Assembly (NCBI GenBank): GCA_021234155.1
Contig: JAJEKV010000133.1
Location: 498,001 to 562,000, forward strand
Origin: Isoetes taiwanensis
Lineage: Eukaryota > Streptophyta > Lycopodiopsida > Isoetales > Isoetaceae
Length of the DNA: 64,000 nt
Direction: 5' to 3'
A program made the position numbers and the translations under genes. This document shows positions 10,305 through 21,851 of the stretch, piece after piece. Numbering within the stretch: the first letter of the stretch is position 1; each line of letters starts with the position of its first letter. The notes beneath the pieces are model-generated. The model searched no databases. It was not told where the DNA came from and saw only the letters and a list, made by a program, of their open reading frames with translations.

Positions 10305-12671
10305 ATGGTAGGATCCTTAGCATGTGTAGAAAATACTGGGGAATTCATTGAGAATGGAGAAGGACTTCAAGCTGTTGAAATCATGGAAAAGCAAGGGACA
10401 TCAATATCTAGGGACATAGCATATTGCCTTCTAAAGAAGTGCTTTGAAAAGAAGGATCCTGGAGCTGGTAGGCAGGTAGAGTCACTTGTACTGTGGGTGG
10501 CCTTGATTCAATTGCCATTTTAGGTGACCATCTTATACGTCTGTTTGCCTACTGCGGGAGCCTTTGGGAAGCAAATCGAGTATTTTCTAGAATTGCCAAT
10601 CCTAGTTTGTTTACGTGGACTGCAATTATCTCAGCAAATGCAAACCTTGGAGATGGCAGGGGAGCCCTTGAATTATTTGACAGAATGCAGCCATCATTTA
10701 TGAACTGCAATAAACATGTTTACATTGCTCTTCTTAAAGCATGTGCCATGAGAGAAGCTATTGAGCAAGGCAGGTTGCTCCATTACCAGATTATAAGAAG
10801 GGCACTTGAGGATGATGTTTTTGTTGGCAATACTCTTCTTGATACGTACGCAAAATGCAAGAGCTTAGGTGAGGCACGAAAAGTATTTGATGATTTGCAA
10901 AATCGAAGTTTAGTTTCCTGGGTGGCAATGATTTGTTACGATTCTGAGTAAGAATCTGGTTAAGTAACAGTCACCGAGATCTGTGTAGACAGATTAGAGC
11001 ATAAAGCTCAGCCTTGGGAGGAGCCTAGCGCCCCAAGAGGTGTTAGTCAGGCTAATACTAAGTAAGGTGTACACCACTGTGCCTTGGATAGGCAGATCGT
11101 CCATAGGGACATGGCATCAGAGGAGGGTCTGATGGCCAAGCCGTATGTGTTGGGAGTCATGACCCCAAACATACGTTGGTTCTTACAAGATGCCTTCGGC
11201 AAAAAGGCAGCCAATTAAGGCCAGAGGGAAAAAGGCTAAAGAGAGAGCACAGCTTATAAATAGAGAAGAGGACTTATTAATAGGGAAGTGGACATATGAA
11301 TAGGGGGTGACGTTGAAGGAAGGGACGTGACTTTTGGCCATGGGGGCTTTGCTGTCTCTCTCTGCTCGGGGGTGAATCTAAGGATTCTATGGCTGGGTGG
11401 AGAGTTCTGCCTTTTCCCTGCTGTGTGCTAGAATAAGAACTTAACTGATTTCAGAGTGGGATTCGTAACATGATTGGAGGATATGCCCAGCATGGATATT
11501 TAGTTCTTGCTTTGGAGCTTTTTGAGAAAATGCAAGAAGAGGGCATAAAGCCAGAGAGAGTTGCATATCTGAATGCCTTAAAAGCATGTGCAAACCTTGG
11601 AGCTATGGATCAAGCTAAGCAGATACATCATCAAATTATCGAGTATGGCCTCATAGAAGACGTGCTGATTGGGAGTGCACTTGTGGACATGTACGTCAAA
11701 TGTGTAAATTTGGAAGAAGATCGCAAGGTGTTTCATCTTTGCTGAATAGAAATGTGGTATCATGGGCTGCAATGATTGCAGGGTATGCCAATCAGGGTGA
11801 TAGTGATCTAGCTGGGCAGTGCTTTGATGAGATGCAAAGAGAAGGGATCAAGCCAGATGATGTTATTTTTTCAAGCATGTTGGCTGCCTGTAGTCATGCA
11901 GGCCGGGTGGATGAAGGTCATTAATATTTCAAATCTATGAAAGAAGCTCATAATATTACTGCAGATATAACTCAGTATACCTGCATGATTGATTTTTTTG
12001 GTCGTGCAGGGCTGCTGGTTGAAGCAGAACAATTACTTCAAAGTATGAAAGCTGACATCATTGGATGGAAAACCTTACTCACCGCATGCAGAACATATGG
12101 TAATGTAACTATAGGGAAGCGATCTTTTGATAAAGTTGTCCAGTTGGATGCCCATGATGCTGCTGCCTATGTACTCATGTCAAACATCTATTCTGATGCC
12201 CAGATGTGAAATGAGGTTTCAAAAATAGAAGAGCAGAGAAAATGTATTGGTGTATGGAAGAAGGCAGCAAAAGCATGGATTGAGATCAATGGGAAGGTGC
12301 ATGAGTTTATTGTTGGAGATAAAAGCCACCCGCAAAGTGATGAAATTCATACCTTGTTGAAGAGATTGCATAAGCATATGAAGGATGAAGGTTACGTGCC
12401 AGAGCTTGGTTTAGTGTTTCAGACAATGTCTGAAGAAGGCAAAGAAGATGTCTTGTGTGGACATTGTGAAAAATTGGCCATAGCTTTTGGACTTCTCAGT
12501 TCACCTCAAGGCGCAGTAATCAGGATCACAAAGAATCTTCGTGTATGCACTGATTGCCACAATGCTGGTAAAATTGTGTCTAAGATGAAGAAGAGGGAGA
12601 TTGTAATCAGAGATGTCTATCGCATTCACCATTTCAATAATGGAGCATGTTCCTGTGGGGATTACATTTGA
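10305..12671 (+). pseudogene. PLS-class PPR protein with E and DYW domains, inactivated
   Basis: PPR-DYW proteins bind organelle transcripts and the DYW domain deaminates C to U. The array can be followed from DIAYCLLKKCFE through several L, S and P repeats (for example NPSLFTWTAIISA, DVFVGNTLLDTYAKC, DVLIGSALVDMYVKC, NVVSWAAMIAGYA), then the E motif (ACRTYGN), GKVHEFIVGDKSHP, the deaminase HxE as HCEKLAIAFGLL, CTDCHNAGK, and a terminal CSCGDYI where the family has DYW. Damage: frameshifts near 10,495 and 11,725, a TAA at 11,922, a TGA at 12,207 in place of a tryptophan codon, and a 537-bp solo LTR at 10,934. No N-terminal targeting sequence was checked. The repeat wording resembles fern PPR proteins (from memory). 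Confidence 0.9.
10934..11470 (+). mobile_element. Solo LTR inside the PPR pseudogene
   Basis: The 537-bp insert starts TGTTACGATTC and ends GATTCGTAACA, with TG...CA ends inside a short inverted repeat. It is flanked by a 5-bp target duplication TGATT (10,929-10,933 and 11,471-11,475). Removing the insert and one duplication rejoins the PPR codons in frame (AMI before, GGYAQHG after). A TATAAATA box sits at 11,255. With no internal coding region this is a solo LTR left by recombination. Its family is unrelated to the LTRs of the Gypsy B and Copia elements seen elsewhere in the window. Confidence 0.9.
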
Positions 12672-12706
12672 GTGTGGACATCTTTCTTGATCAATGTCCA
12701 CCTCAA

Positions 12707-12925
12707 GGCTTTTGGACTTCTTAGTTCACCTCAAGACACAGTAATGAAGGATTTATCAATGCCATAGCCGTTTCACCTCAAGGCACAGTAATCAAGAGGA
12801 AGAATCTTGGGTATTCAGTGACTGCCACAATGCTGGTAAGATTATGTCTAAAATGGAGAAGAGGAAGACTGTAATCAGGGAGCCAAACTGCATTCACCAC
12901 CATTTAAACAATGGGGCATGATTTG
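12707..12925 (+). pseudogene. Second, decayed copy of the DYW C-terminus
   Basis: Just after the PPR stop codon the nucleotide sequence repeats the end of the DYW domain: GCTTTTGGACTTCTTAGTTC, then TCACCTCAAGGCACAGTAATC, GACTGCCACAATGCTGGTAA and a histidine-rich end (CATTCACCACCATTTAAACA). It is shortened, has stops and is more diverged than the first copy. This looks like a tandem partial duplication of the PPR gene end. Confidence 0.85.
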
Positions 12926-13276
12926 GTAGGGATTATGATCATATGTCTCTAAAACTACCTCTTAGAATGAGTGAAGGTAATGATAACTACTGATTTCACC
13001 ATTTTAATACCGTATGTTTGTGGAATTCCAAAACTGAGTGGAGAACTTCCAATATTCAACATGGGACAGGCTTGTTATATCAAAGTTGAGTGTGGTCATT
13101 ATGGGGATTCCAGTATGCCTTGATTCTTTGATCTGGATATGGCCTGTCGTTCATTGTACTTGCAGCTGGTCGTTCCTTCTTTTAGGTCTTTGATTACAGA
13201 ATTCTGATCGCGATTTTGCTGTACTATAAACACAAAGCAAAGATGTAAATAACAGTAACACTGACTTGAAAATAAG
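12926..13276. other. Intergenic spacer
   Basis: No coding motif or repeat seen between the DYW duplicate and the LRR relic. Confidence 0.5.
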
Positions 13277-13815
13277 ATTGGCACCAATGGGGCTTCTCAC
13301 TTGGCCAGGGCTCTAAATAGCTCCACTTGTTTATTGACTACTATGGGAATCCGAGGAAACCCTATTGATGAAGCCGGTGTTCTTAGCCTTGTCCATGCTT
13401 GCCATAACATAAAGCAGCTTAATCTCGGTGATTATATTCAAGCAACAAGCAAACCTGTATTGGAAAGTTTAGTCGACCTTATTAAATATATGCATTGTGA
13501 GCTCCAAACTCTGAGCATCGCTTCAGGCGCTCCAACATACTCCCTGCAACATCACAAGATTAGAACTTAGTGGTAATGACTTAACTGATGATTTCATGCA
13601 GAGGTTGGGCCTCATACTTCAATCCAGTAGCTGCCAGATTAAATACTTGGATTTTGAAAGATCGATCCGGCCGGCAACGGATATCCGACCTATTACAGAA
13701 GCACTCAAGGCGCAGGACTCCGACATTCAAACTCTGGTGCTAAATCATAACCCCCTTAGGGATGACAGAGCTTCTGGCTGATGTGCTGGCTCAACCCAAT
13801 TGTACGTCCAACCGA
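13277..13815 (+). pseudogene. Leucine-rich repeat (ribonuclease-inhibitor/NLRC3-like) fragment
   Basis: Readable LRR pieces occur in order: GASHLARALNSS, then MGIRGNPIDEAGVLSLVHA, then IKQLNLGDY; after a frameshift, LELSGNDLTDDF, CQIKYLDFERS, then IQTLVLNHNPL and, in a third frame, ELLADVLAQPNC. The spacing and the GxxxLARAL and LxLxxNxLxD phrases are of the RI-like LRR class found in cytosolic LRR-only and NLR-type proteins. At least two frameshifts and no domain outside the repeats, so a fragment. The parent gene cannot be named. Confidence 0.75.
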
Positions 13816-16800
13816 CCACGTCCAACCGATCAGAGCCGTCCAATATGCCACGTGTATATTTAGAGGGCCCAGATGGCCCCAATTATCACCATCCAGGCAG
13901 CCCCTTATAAAAATACTAGTAATGGTGGAATTTGAAAATCTGTAAATGCTGAAAACTTGTACGTTTGCATAGAGAAACTTCTGGGCCCTTGGATCATCTT
14001 GGGAGCATGTAGGAATAATTGTTGAGGTTGTTTCCATATTTGAATTTATGTTGTTCATATCTACAAAAGTACACATTGCAGAGCTAAGGCATAGTACAGT
14101 ATAAAAGCTAGGGCTATGAATGATATGTTTGCTAATTAAAAGTGAAGAAAGCCTAAGACATTTTTTTGCATGACAACATTATGTTTTTTGTTACTGCACT
14201 GGTTGCTATTAATGTTTGAAAAAGTAAAGGAGCTTTTGCACGCCCTTCCGAGTTCTTCATGCATTCATGCAAAGCCCTTTTGAGAAGGCCTTAAGAGTTG
14301 GCAAAAGCTGGATGGTCCCATGTACAATGCAAATATACTGTATCTCACAGTTAACTTGAGCAATTGGTTAACAATAATCTACAAATACAATCCTGGCACC
14401 AATGAACCAGCAACTCCAGATCGGGGATTCTGAATTAACTCTGTGCATATCATGATAAGTCTCCCAAGATAAGCAACTGGGTGTTAATTCAATGCTTTTT
14501 TGAATTATTGCATATTCACTGGATCTTAATGATCTTAATGCCTGGCAATTATTGCCCACATACATGATCCACTTCCACATTTTGAATCAGGTTATAGAGA
14601 GTTCAGTGTAGCTTTAGATGTTCAGTGTAGCATTGAAGTTGTGGGAAACGTATAACCAACCAATAACATCAATGAAATTAAATTTGTAGATGTACGAACA
14701 CAATGATAATCTCTCGGTTCTTGAAGTGGCCAAATTAAGATAAAATTCAAGCACACAATCAAAATCTAATGCTATATGGTACCTCAAATGCGCACACATC
14801 TACAACATCATATATCTTACCAACCGCCTTTGGGTACCACCATGTTCTTTTCTTTGTCATACCGCATTGAAGTAAGGGGCGGTAAATAACCAACAATATT
14901 AGCTAAATTAAATACGTCCCAATGAAAAACAATATCGGCTAAATTAGATTTGCGATGCACAAACACAATGAGAGTCTCCCAATTTTTTTGAACCGCCAAA
15001 TTAAGATACAATCTAAGCACAACTAAGCGAAAAGGCGTAGACACCCTAAATCTAAATCAATCTACTACCTCTAGTTTTGCATGCACCTTCAAAGATTCTC
15101 AGCCCTTGCCAATACGTCCAACTTATCATATTTTACGAAACAAATCATCTACTTGGGTAGGTCTTCTAGTAGCATTGCAACAACCATAATGACAAAACCT
15201 GTGGAGTTCCCCAATCTTGGAGCTTAGAACTTTGCCAGCTATAATAGTTGTCATTCAAATCCTAACCTGCATGAACAAATAATTTCGGCACGACAACTAA
15301 AGCTTTGCCATAACTTCTTCACGGAGTAGCAAGGATGAAGCACATCCTTCTAATGAGGTCCTCCATCATATCTACACTGTAAAATCATGATAAAAGGCCT
15401 ATTCACTACAATAAAAGAAGAAAAGTAAAGGTTATGATGGAACACACTGTATCTGTAGGAGGAGATCATTGCAGAAGTAACTAAGGGACTCGTATCTCTA
15501 GCTTCCTTATACAAAACATAGCCAACAACCCAACTCTTCTAGCAAAGCCATGAAGAGCCAAAGAGAATTTAACTTTTGTATTCATGATGGGCGCAGCAAC
15601 CGCCAATGTCGTACCATTTTCTTGGGTCAGAGTAAAATAAATACATGTAGCAACAATTGATAGAAAAAAAAAATTGATAGTTTCACCATATGCATGCTTG
15701 CCTAGATGAGTTGTACAACAGTCTTGTACTAAAAGGTAATTTGCAATAGTATCAAGAACTTCAAAAATATACTTTGATACCACAAACACGATGTTACTTG
15801 GGCAAAACCTCAATGTCGGCGGACGGTTTATGTGCAGAAACCTTTCCAATCCACCTGAGACCTTCTGCAATGTTGAGGCAGAGCTATAGTTTATTTTGTT
15901 TGAACATCAAGATGTTAATTTATCTTTGATGTTTTGGCAAATATATATCATCACAATATGGTAAAATCGCAAAAAAAAAACATCTCGTTCAACATCTCGT
16001 ATCAGATTGCTCAAATCATAAACGAAGACATCCAGCTGATTGTTACTTGAATGGGTATCGTAGGTAGATTAAAACCTTCAGATTTGCAAATTCTATCAAA
16101 CGTCCATAATCATAATCATCTGTAATATCATAGGCATTGATTGGCTGTTGTGAGCTGCAAAATGCTTAAAAGGAAAAGTTACTGGTCTTCTCCATTAGAG
16201 CCTTGCCATTGCATAAGCTTGTTAAACCTGCAAAAGAAGAGGTTCAAGATTATTTGTTAATGGCTTAAAAACCATGCAAAGCAAACGGATTATCTCACTA
16301 TCTGGGAGTGTGCCGCAGTATTGCATATACATGGTGCCCTGGAGAAATATCTACAACAAACAAACAGATGAAGATCCTAAAAGGCAAGGGATTAAAAGAT
16401 GCACCTCAAGTAAATTGTAGGTAGAGTTGGCAAAATTTTGTTTGCTCAATAAAAAAGAAGCCTTGCAGCAACCGTGCCATGCACCTCTTGCAAAGACTTT
16501 CGATACCCAAAGAATCATGCCATGCACCATTTCTAGATCAAATGCAATGCTTTGTCTTCACTTGTGAAGAAAAGTACCTTGCCGACAAGAATGGGTGGCG
16601 AATATCTAAAGGGCTTTGATCTTCATTGACAGCATCTTAGTTCTAAAGAAGGAATGGATGGTATGGCCTTGCTTGAACTGGCAGAAATGGCATCATTTTC
16701 ATCCACTTACACCGTTTACTACTGTGATGCTCCTTGCTTGAAGTCCCCTGCTCGTGATTCTGCAAACAAATAATATTCGGACCATTATGATGCAAGATTT

Positions 16801-17978
16801 CCGTGTATATGTGGATGTTCTTACCTAAAGAGCAACGCGTCGTCCATATTGCTCATATGAGCCCACCGGTTCCGAAGTGAATAAATACAGACTATCAAGT
16901 AAAAGGCTTCTTTTTGCAGTGCACATGGCTTCACCATTTCTAAGAAACCACAAAGACTAAACCATCCCATGTCATGCAAAGAATATTCCAATAGAATCTA
17001 TGGTCTGATCGAAAACGATGCGTAGTATTCTATTCCGGTGATGGTGTGATGCTATTTCATCGAAAAAGCAAACCGAGTTCCGCTCATCCCTTATGGTAGT
17101 GCCGCTTGTCCTATATTAACGGGTAATGGCCCCATGGTTTTACAAATTGGTCGAGGAAATAGCATAGTTTGGTGCCGGAGCGAAAAGTTGAGCTTAGAAG
17201 AAGTAGGGCCGCCATATTTGTGGGCGTGCTGGCAGACCCGCCAAGGATTTGCAAGCGGTTGGAGATCACCGCTCTTTGAGCACCGTTCTTGAGTTTGTCT
17301 CGATATAGCTCCAAGCTCCATGTTGAATAAATGTGACTCGGTTAACCCTAAAACATCCAAATCGGCGAGAAGAAAAATCGGGGCTATCTAGGACCGTTAA
17401 TTAAAAGTAGGGTCGACCGGGTCACGCCAAATTAGGGCTGGGTCCAACACTTACACAATAACATTATAATATAAGATATATAAGTCAGATATATATAAAC
17501 TATCTTTGTATATTCCAACTTGATATCTTTAAAAGTATCTTTTTCTGTAAATTAGTTTCTTATTGGCTTAAAAGTATTCTTCGAGACCATAGGGAATGGC
17601 ATGGTGAATTTTTGGGAAATTATTAATAGCCATGGATCTGGCACAATACTAAGAATATGCCGCCAATCAATGGCTCCCAATCAACGTTGAATAAAAAACC
17701 CATATACTTGAAAATAGAGAATAAACCATAGCATTAACAATTTCTACAAAACCATGGTCTCTCCCTAAAACCAATTTGCACATGCTAAGCCAAACTGCCC
17801 TAATCGACCCTGCACTGCTCCCCTTATTAATCCTGCAGTCAATCCAAAATTTCGAAATGCTTGAATGAATCCTGCTGCCAAAATCAATCTTGCACAATCT
17901 CGGAATCAACCTCGGAATCAATCATCTTCATAGCAATTTGGATGCACCTCGCCTAACGTCATGGGACATGCTGTTTTA
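13816..17978. other. Long AT-rich stretch without a recognisable gene
   Basis: Only short frames without motifs are present. The longest, on the minus strand at 15,481-15,870 (about 129 codons), has hydrophobic stretches but no family signature and is probably chance. A GC-richer patch at about 17,000-17,430 also holds nothing I recognise. Confidence 0.5.
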
Positions 17979-18051
17979 CACCGGTGGAGGATTCGAACCT
18001 CCGGGCCATGTCGGCCTCACCAGAACCCTTCTACTCTACTGCCATCTTACC
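17979..18051 (-). ncRNA. tRNA-like remnant (possible SINE head)
   Basis: On the minus strand a 73-nt segment ends with a well-formed T-arm, GGAGGTTCGAATCCTCC, containing a perfect polymerase III box B (GGTTCGAATCC), preceded by a weak box-A-like GGCAGTAGAGTAG. The would-be acceptor ends do not pair (GGTAAGA against CACCGGT), so it is not a functional tRNA. A tRNA-derived SINE head or decayed tRNA gene is most likely. Confidence 0.4.
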
Positions 18052-18640
18052 TACAAAAATGCAAGTCAAACAGCAAACAAAGCCGACATGCAAACAACAA
18101 AGCGGCGGAAAGCTACAAGCGACAAGCAACAAAGAAATGACAAAGCATGCCACAAATTAGCGCCGCCATAGCCGATGGCTTCAATCGCCAAAGCATCTGT
18201 GGGCTTCATCGCCATAGCTCTTTGCTCTCTACCTCTCTTCATCGCCATACCTCCCCACTCTCAGTAGCCCAGCCTCGCTCACCCCCGCCAAAAAGAAGGG
18301 AGCATCCGTTTTCTATCCACCCCCCGAAAAGCGGCCTCCAAAAAAATTTATTCTTCCTAACATTTTTCGAAATAAAAGTCATATAAAACCCAAAAAGCAA
18401 CATCACCTCTAAATGACATTAAGCTCCTTAAACATAGCAAGATATACGATTTTTTATACAATGCATGCAAATCTTAGCCCAACCATGCGATCACAAATAC
18501 CAAACTCAAACGTTGGAAGTTTATTGGCATAAAAGTATTCTTGTATAAATTAAAATGCTGTGAAATCTTTTCCATTGTATTTAGAATTTAGAATACTCTT
18601 TAATTGCTAAATTAGGAAAAATATTGACTTAAAAATCAAA
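18052..18640. other. Intergenic DNA before the nested transposon region
   Basis: No recognised gene. A short frame starting at 18,178 has a hydrophobic start but stops after about 30 codons. The left edge of Gypsy A, or of whatever carries its leader repeats, must lie in or just after this stretch but no LTR boundary was identified. Confidence 0.4.
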
Positions 18641-19140
18641 ATTGGGCTCGAAGTCAGGCCTCTCCGGTCACTCCATGCCAAAGGCCTCTGGCGTCAAGCC
18701 GCAGGCCTCTTCCATCTTGAAAGTGATCAGAGTCACTTCGATTTAGAGCAAATTTGATCCAATTTTTGTATTAAAAGATGTTAGAATACTTAGAATTTGT
18801 CTAGGAATGTAGTATAGCACTTAATTTTTGTTAAAAATATCAAAGAGTAGCCAAGATCAGGCCACTCCGGTCACTCTGCACCAATGGCCTCTGCGTCATG
18901 AACATGAGACCCCTTTCAAGGCCGGGTACTTTCGAGTCACCTATATTTGCACTTTTAGATGTCCTTTTAGCATGCAATAAGTTGCTAGTTAGTCTAGAAT
19001 TGATCCAAATAGGTATTTTTGTATCTTATCACTCTTAGAAATGTTCACTTGTGGTAGAAATTAGGCCACTCCGGTCACTCCGCGCCAATAGCCTGTGCGT
19101 CGCGAACGCAGATCCCTTTAGTGCGAAGTGACTCGAATCA
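18641..19140 (+). repeat. Three diverged repeats about 204 bp apart in the leader of Gypsy A
   Basis: A GC-rich core related to AGGCCACTCCGGTCACTCCG recurs near 18,655, 18,858 and 19,063. Each is embedded in an AT-rich unit of about 204 bp. In the third copy the core can fold back on a downstream GTGCGAAGTGACTCG segment. The array ends about 300 bp before the gag-like start, the same relative place as the hairpin pair in Gypsy B. Confidence 0.7.
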
Positions 19141-19315
19141 ACCAAGTTTGACCATGAATTGCCCAAATTTGACCCAACAAACTGCCATGTAGTGTTTCTT
19201 GATTTGTTTTGCTTAGATTTGCACTTCATGTTACCTTTTTGGAGATCCATAGCCTTAGAACGTAGGTCTACCTGATCAAGAACTCTTGTGCACGAAAACC
19301 TAGGCAGCCTTAGTC

Positions 19316-19324
19316 TATATAAGG
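19316..19324 (+). promoter_or_regulatory. TATA box candidate
   Basis: TATATAAGG lies about 110 bp before the gag-like ATG at 19,434, in a plausible place for the promoter of Gypsy A or of a captured leader. No LTR end or primer-binding site was found between it and the ATG. Confidence 0.45.
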
Positions 19325-19433
19325 GGACCTCATTTGCCATTTTCTCTTCACCAAACTTGCTCTCATCCTCTTAGGCGATTATCTAGCTCCTTGTCAATCC
19401 TTCCAAACCATTTTCTGCACTCATCTATGCTCC

Positions 19434-20590
19434 ATGGCGCCCACGAACTTTGTTCAATGGTACGATAGTGCCAACCACATCCAGGATTTCCCTGCAGAAG
19501 AGGCCTTTCATGTGTTTGACCATCAGTTCGACCTCCATGCAACTCTGACTAGAACCCCGTACTACACTGACATAGTCTACCAGTATGACCAGCAAATCTT
19601 ACCCTGAGAAGTCAGCCTTCTCCCAAGAGGATGGAAGTGGATATCCTTGGAGTCGTTGAGCCAAGTCATAGGCGGGGGTTTCAAAGTCAAAAGTCAGCTG
19701 TGGGATAGGACAAAGAACATGCCTGATTACATGAGTTGTAAGGCTCACAGGCATAGGTATGTCTCGACGCATGCGGCTCTCTCCTTATTCATGCATTACA
19801 GGGCAGTCAACAGGGTGGGGGAGCCTTCGATCCAGCCCCTGGACTTGGTACCACTCAACACAAGGATAGATCACGGCCAGATCCAGGAGATCCAATCCTC
19901 GGGGTATGTTACCATGGCACGGCATCAGGGGCACTACAAATCGAGCAAGACTATGAGCAGGAAGGGGAGGAAAACCCATATTGGAAGAGTAGGGATGCAG
20001 CAAGAATGGAGAGGCAGATAGCAAGGCATGATGATGACATTAGGCGGGCCAATGAACCACCAAGCGGCATCACAGCTCTATCGCCGATAGTAATCAAAGG
20101 GGAGGAGTATATCTTGGCAAATGACATCCTCTACCTCCCATACTACCTAGAAGAAGGATTCAGAATCGACAAGCTCTTAGGTCTCATTGCAAAGGAGCAG
20201 CAGAGCGACTTCATCGACTACTCATATCAGGAAATTCTAAGAGAAGTAGCCGAGCGGCACTCTTACGCTGGTGAGACGATGTCCACGTCGCCGCATACGA
20301 ATACATAAGGGAGATATATCATCGGCAGTAGCCAGTCATCCCAGAAGAAGAATTCCAAGCCATCCATAGTAGAATGTACAAATCAGGGAAAGGCCCGAGC
20401 TCTAACCGAACCGTTCGATCGCAAAGCATGCGGGAGGCATCCAACAACATCAATCTGGACAGTGGAACCACCATCTGGAGGGACCATGAAGACCTCTTAG
20501 CACTAGACGTCTACAGCGGAGCGGCTCAAAGGAAGGGAACAGGCACGCAATAGGAAGGGGAAAGGCGCTTCAATACTATCTTCTAGTCCT
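19434..20590 (+). pseudogene. Gypsy A gag, N-terminal part
   Basis: The frame starts MAPTNFVQWYDSANH and continues with DLHATLTRTPYY, MPDYMSCKAHRHRYVS and, after frameshifts, GITALSPIVIKGEEYI and EEFQAIHSRM. Each of these blocks has a counterpart in the same order in the minus-strand gag of Gypsy B (FRHWYSASAH, DIQATLQATPSY, LPDYMVMTANRVKYFS, LAPIIINGQEYLL, EEFYAIQERM), so both belong to one Ty3/Gypsy lineage. Gag forms the particle core. A stop at about 19,605 and later frameshifts inactivate it. Confidence 0.8.
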
Positions 20591-21106
20591 CAGTCAAGGA
20601 CAGATGATAGTTTTTCACAAGGAGTTTAGCCCACAAGGGGAGGAGGCCGTGACAGTCCTAATAGCAGTCTCAAGCTTTGGGCAGCAGGGCAGCAGCACCA
20701 CGGATCATATCATTCTTTTCAAGAGATCCGTAGTGCTTTACAGCCTCGACTTCGCCAGGGGTCACTTGAAAGATGCGCCAGTGACGGTCGTCGTTGTCAC
20801 AGCACCTCGAGGGTGGATCAGCCAGGAACATCCTGTTGAACGTCATTAAATGCCTCCGACTCAAAGACATAAAGAATTTTTTCAAATCCATGAAGGGCTC
20901 TTGTCGATGAACACTTCTTGTCCATATGTAATATTAAATGTATAAAAATGTTTTAAGATTTCCATGTACTATTACCTATCCCTTTATAATGTAAAACTTC
21001 TGATGTATCAATTATCATAACTCATTGTTAACTTGGAAGTTGAATTTCAACTTGATTTCTTTTATGGTTAACAACAATTGACCTGTAAATGATGTTATAT
21101 GATGTA
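20591..21106. other. Decayed Gypsy A sequence or unknown insert
   Basis: No gag homology could be followed here. The stretch separates two gag parts that are closer together in Gypsy B, so it includes inserted or rearranged DNA. A 78-codon frame at 20,604 has no motif. Confidence 0.35.
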
Positions 21107-21674
21107 TCTTATTATATTATAAAAATATAGCGTGTGTCTTCCATGGAAACCTAGATCGAACAGTTGAGGATTTGATCAACCAACGGTGAAGATAACATGC
21201 GCGACTTCAACCAAGATTTCATCTTGACTGTTCCTTCAATATGATAAACTCAATCCGATAGTCAAGGGATGAAATGGGAAAGGGAAAGGGGAAAAAAAAG
21301 GAAAAATGGAGAAAAAAGGAAAAGGGAGGGGAAAGGGACAAAAGGAAAGGGAGAAAGGAAAAAGGAGAAATAGGAAAATAAAAATAAAAAAAAGGAAAAA
21401 GACGAAAATAGAAAAAGGAAAGGGGAAAAGGATAATGGAAAAAGGTAAACGAGAAAATAGAAAAAGAAAGGAAGGATAGAGGTGGAAAAAAAATGGAAAG
21501 CAGAAAAAGGCAAAGGGGAAAGGGAAAAAGCTTGGGGAATCTTGGGAGAACTGGAAAATGCTGTTGAATGCTCTTAATTGTGCAATCTTAAAAATGTGAG
21601 TTCATTTAACAATTGCTCCAATGTATCATTTATTGTTCCTAGCTATGCCCAGCAACGCTGGGCTCCATTTCTAG
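21107..21674 (+). mobile_element. Short non-autonomous Helitron, 568 bp
   Basis: The 3' end shows the same hairpin as the other copies (GCCCAGC-AAC-GCTGGGC, 21,647-21,663), then CTAG (21,671-21,674) and T. A fitting 5' end, TCTTATTATATTATAAAAAT, starts at 21,107 directly after an A, so the insertion lies between A and T as Helitrons require. The 5' end resembles that of the proven Helitron at 44,301 (TCTAATATTATAATG). The body is mainly a polypurine tract and encodes nothing, so it depends on Rep-Helicase supplied elsewhere. Confidence 0.8.
21268..21535 (+). repeat. 270-bp polypurine tract (GGGAAA-type) inside the Helitron
   Basis: Almost unbroken A/G sequence made of GGGAAAGGG, GGAAAAAGG and similar words. 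Long homopurine runs can form triplex (H-DNA). The apparent minus-strand open frame across it is only a Phe/Ser/Pro/Leu low-complexity artefact. Confidence 0.9.
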
Positions 21675-21851
21675 TAACTTAAATAACAATGCTGGTACTA
21701 ATACTTGCAGCCAGGAACACCGGCTCAGGGCTCCAAGGTCTAGGCCAGCAACATTAATGTCAGCCCAGGAACTTGTTCGGCAGAAAGCAGGATGAAGAAC
21801 AAGACATGTCAGTCGAAGCTGTGAATACAATGCTGACACAGACCAGGGAAT

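Noticed and set aside
13905-13925. Another Helitron end (ACTAGT after TATAAAAAT)
   Set aside because: No GC-rich hairpin of the family precedes it.
15481-15870. Minus-strand 129-codon frame
   Set aside because: No family motif, codon pattern or neighbouring gene signal; similar-length chance frames are expected in AT-rich DNA of this size.
17979-18051. Functional tRNA gene
   Set aside because: T-arm is good but acceptor ends do not pair and the anticodon arm cannot be drawn convincingly.
18178-18270. Short frame starting MASIAKASVGF with hydrophobic start
   Set aside because: Only about 30 codons, no cleavage-site context or downstream domain; not enough support for a secreted peptide gene.
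21262-21513. Minus-strand open frame of 83 codons
   Set aside because: Pure Phe/Ser/Pro/Leu low-complexity translation of the polypurine tract.
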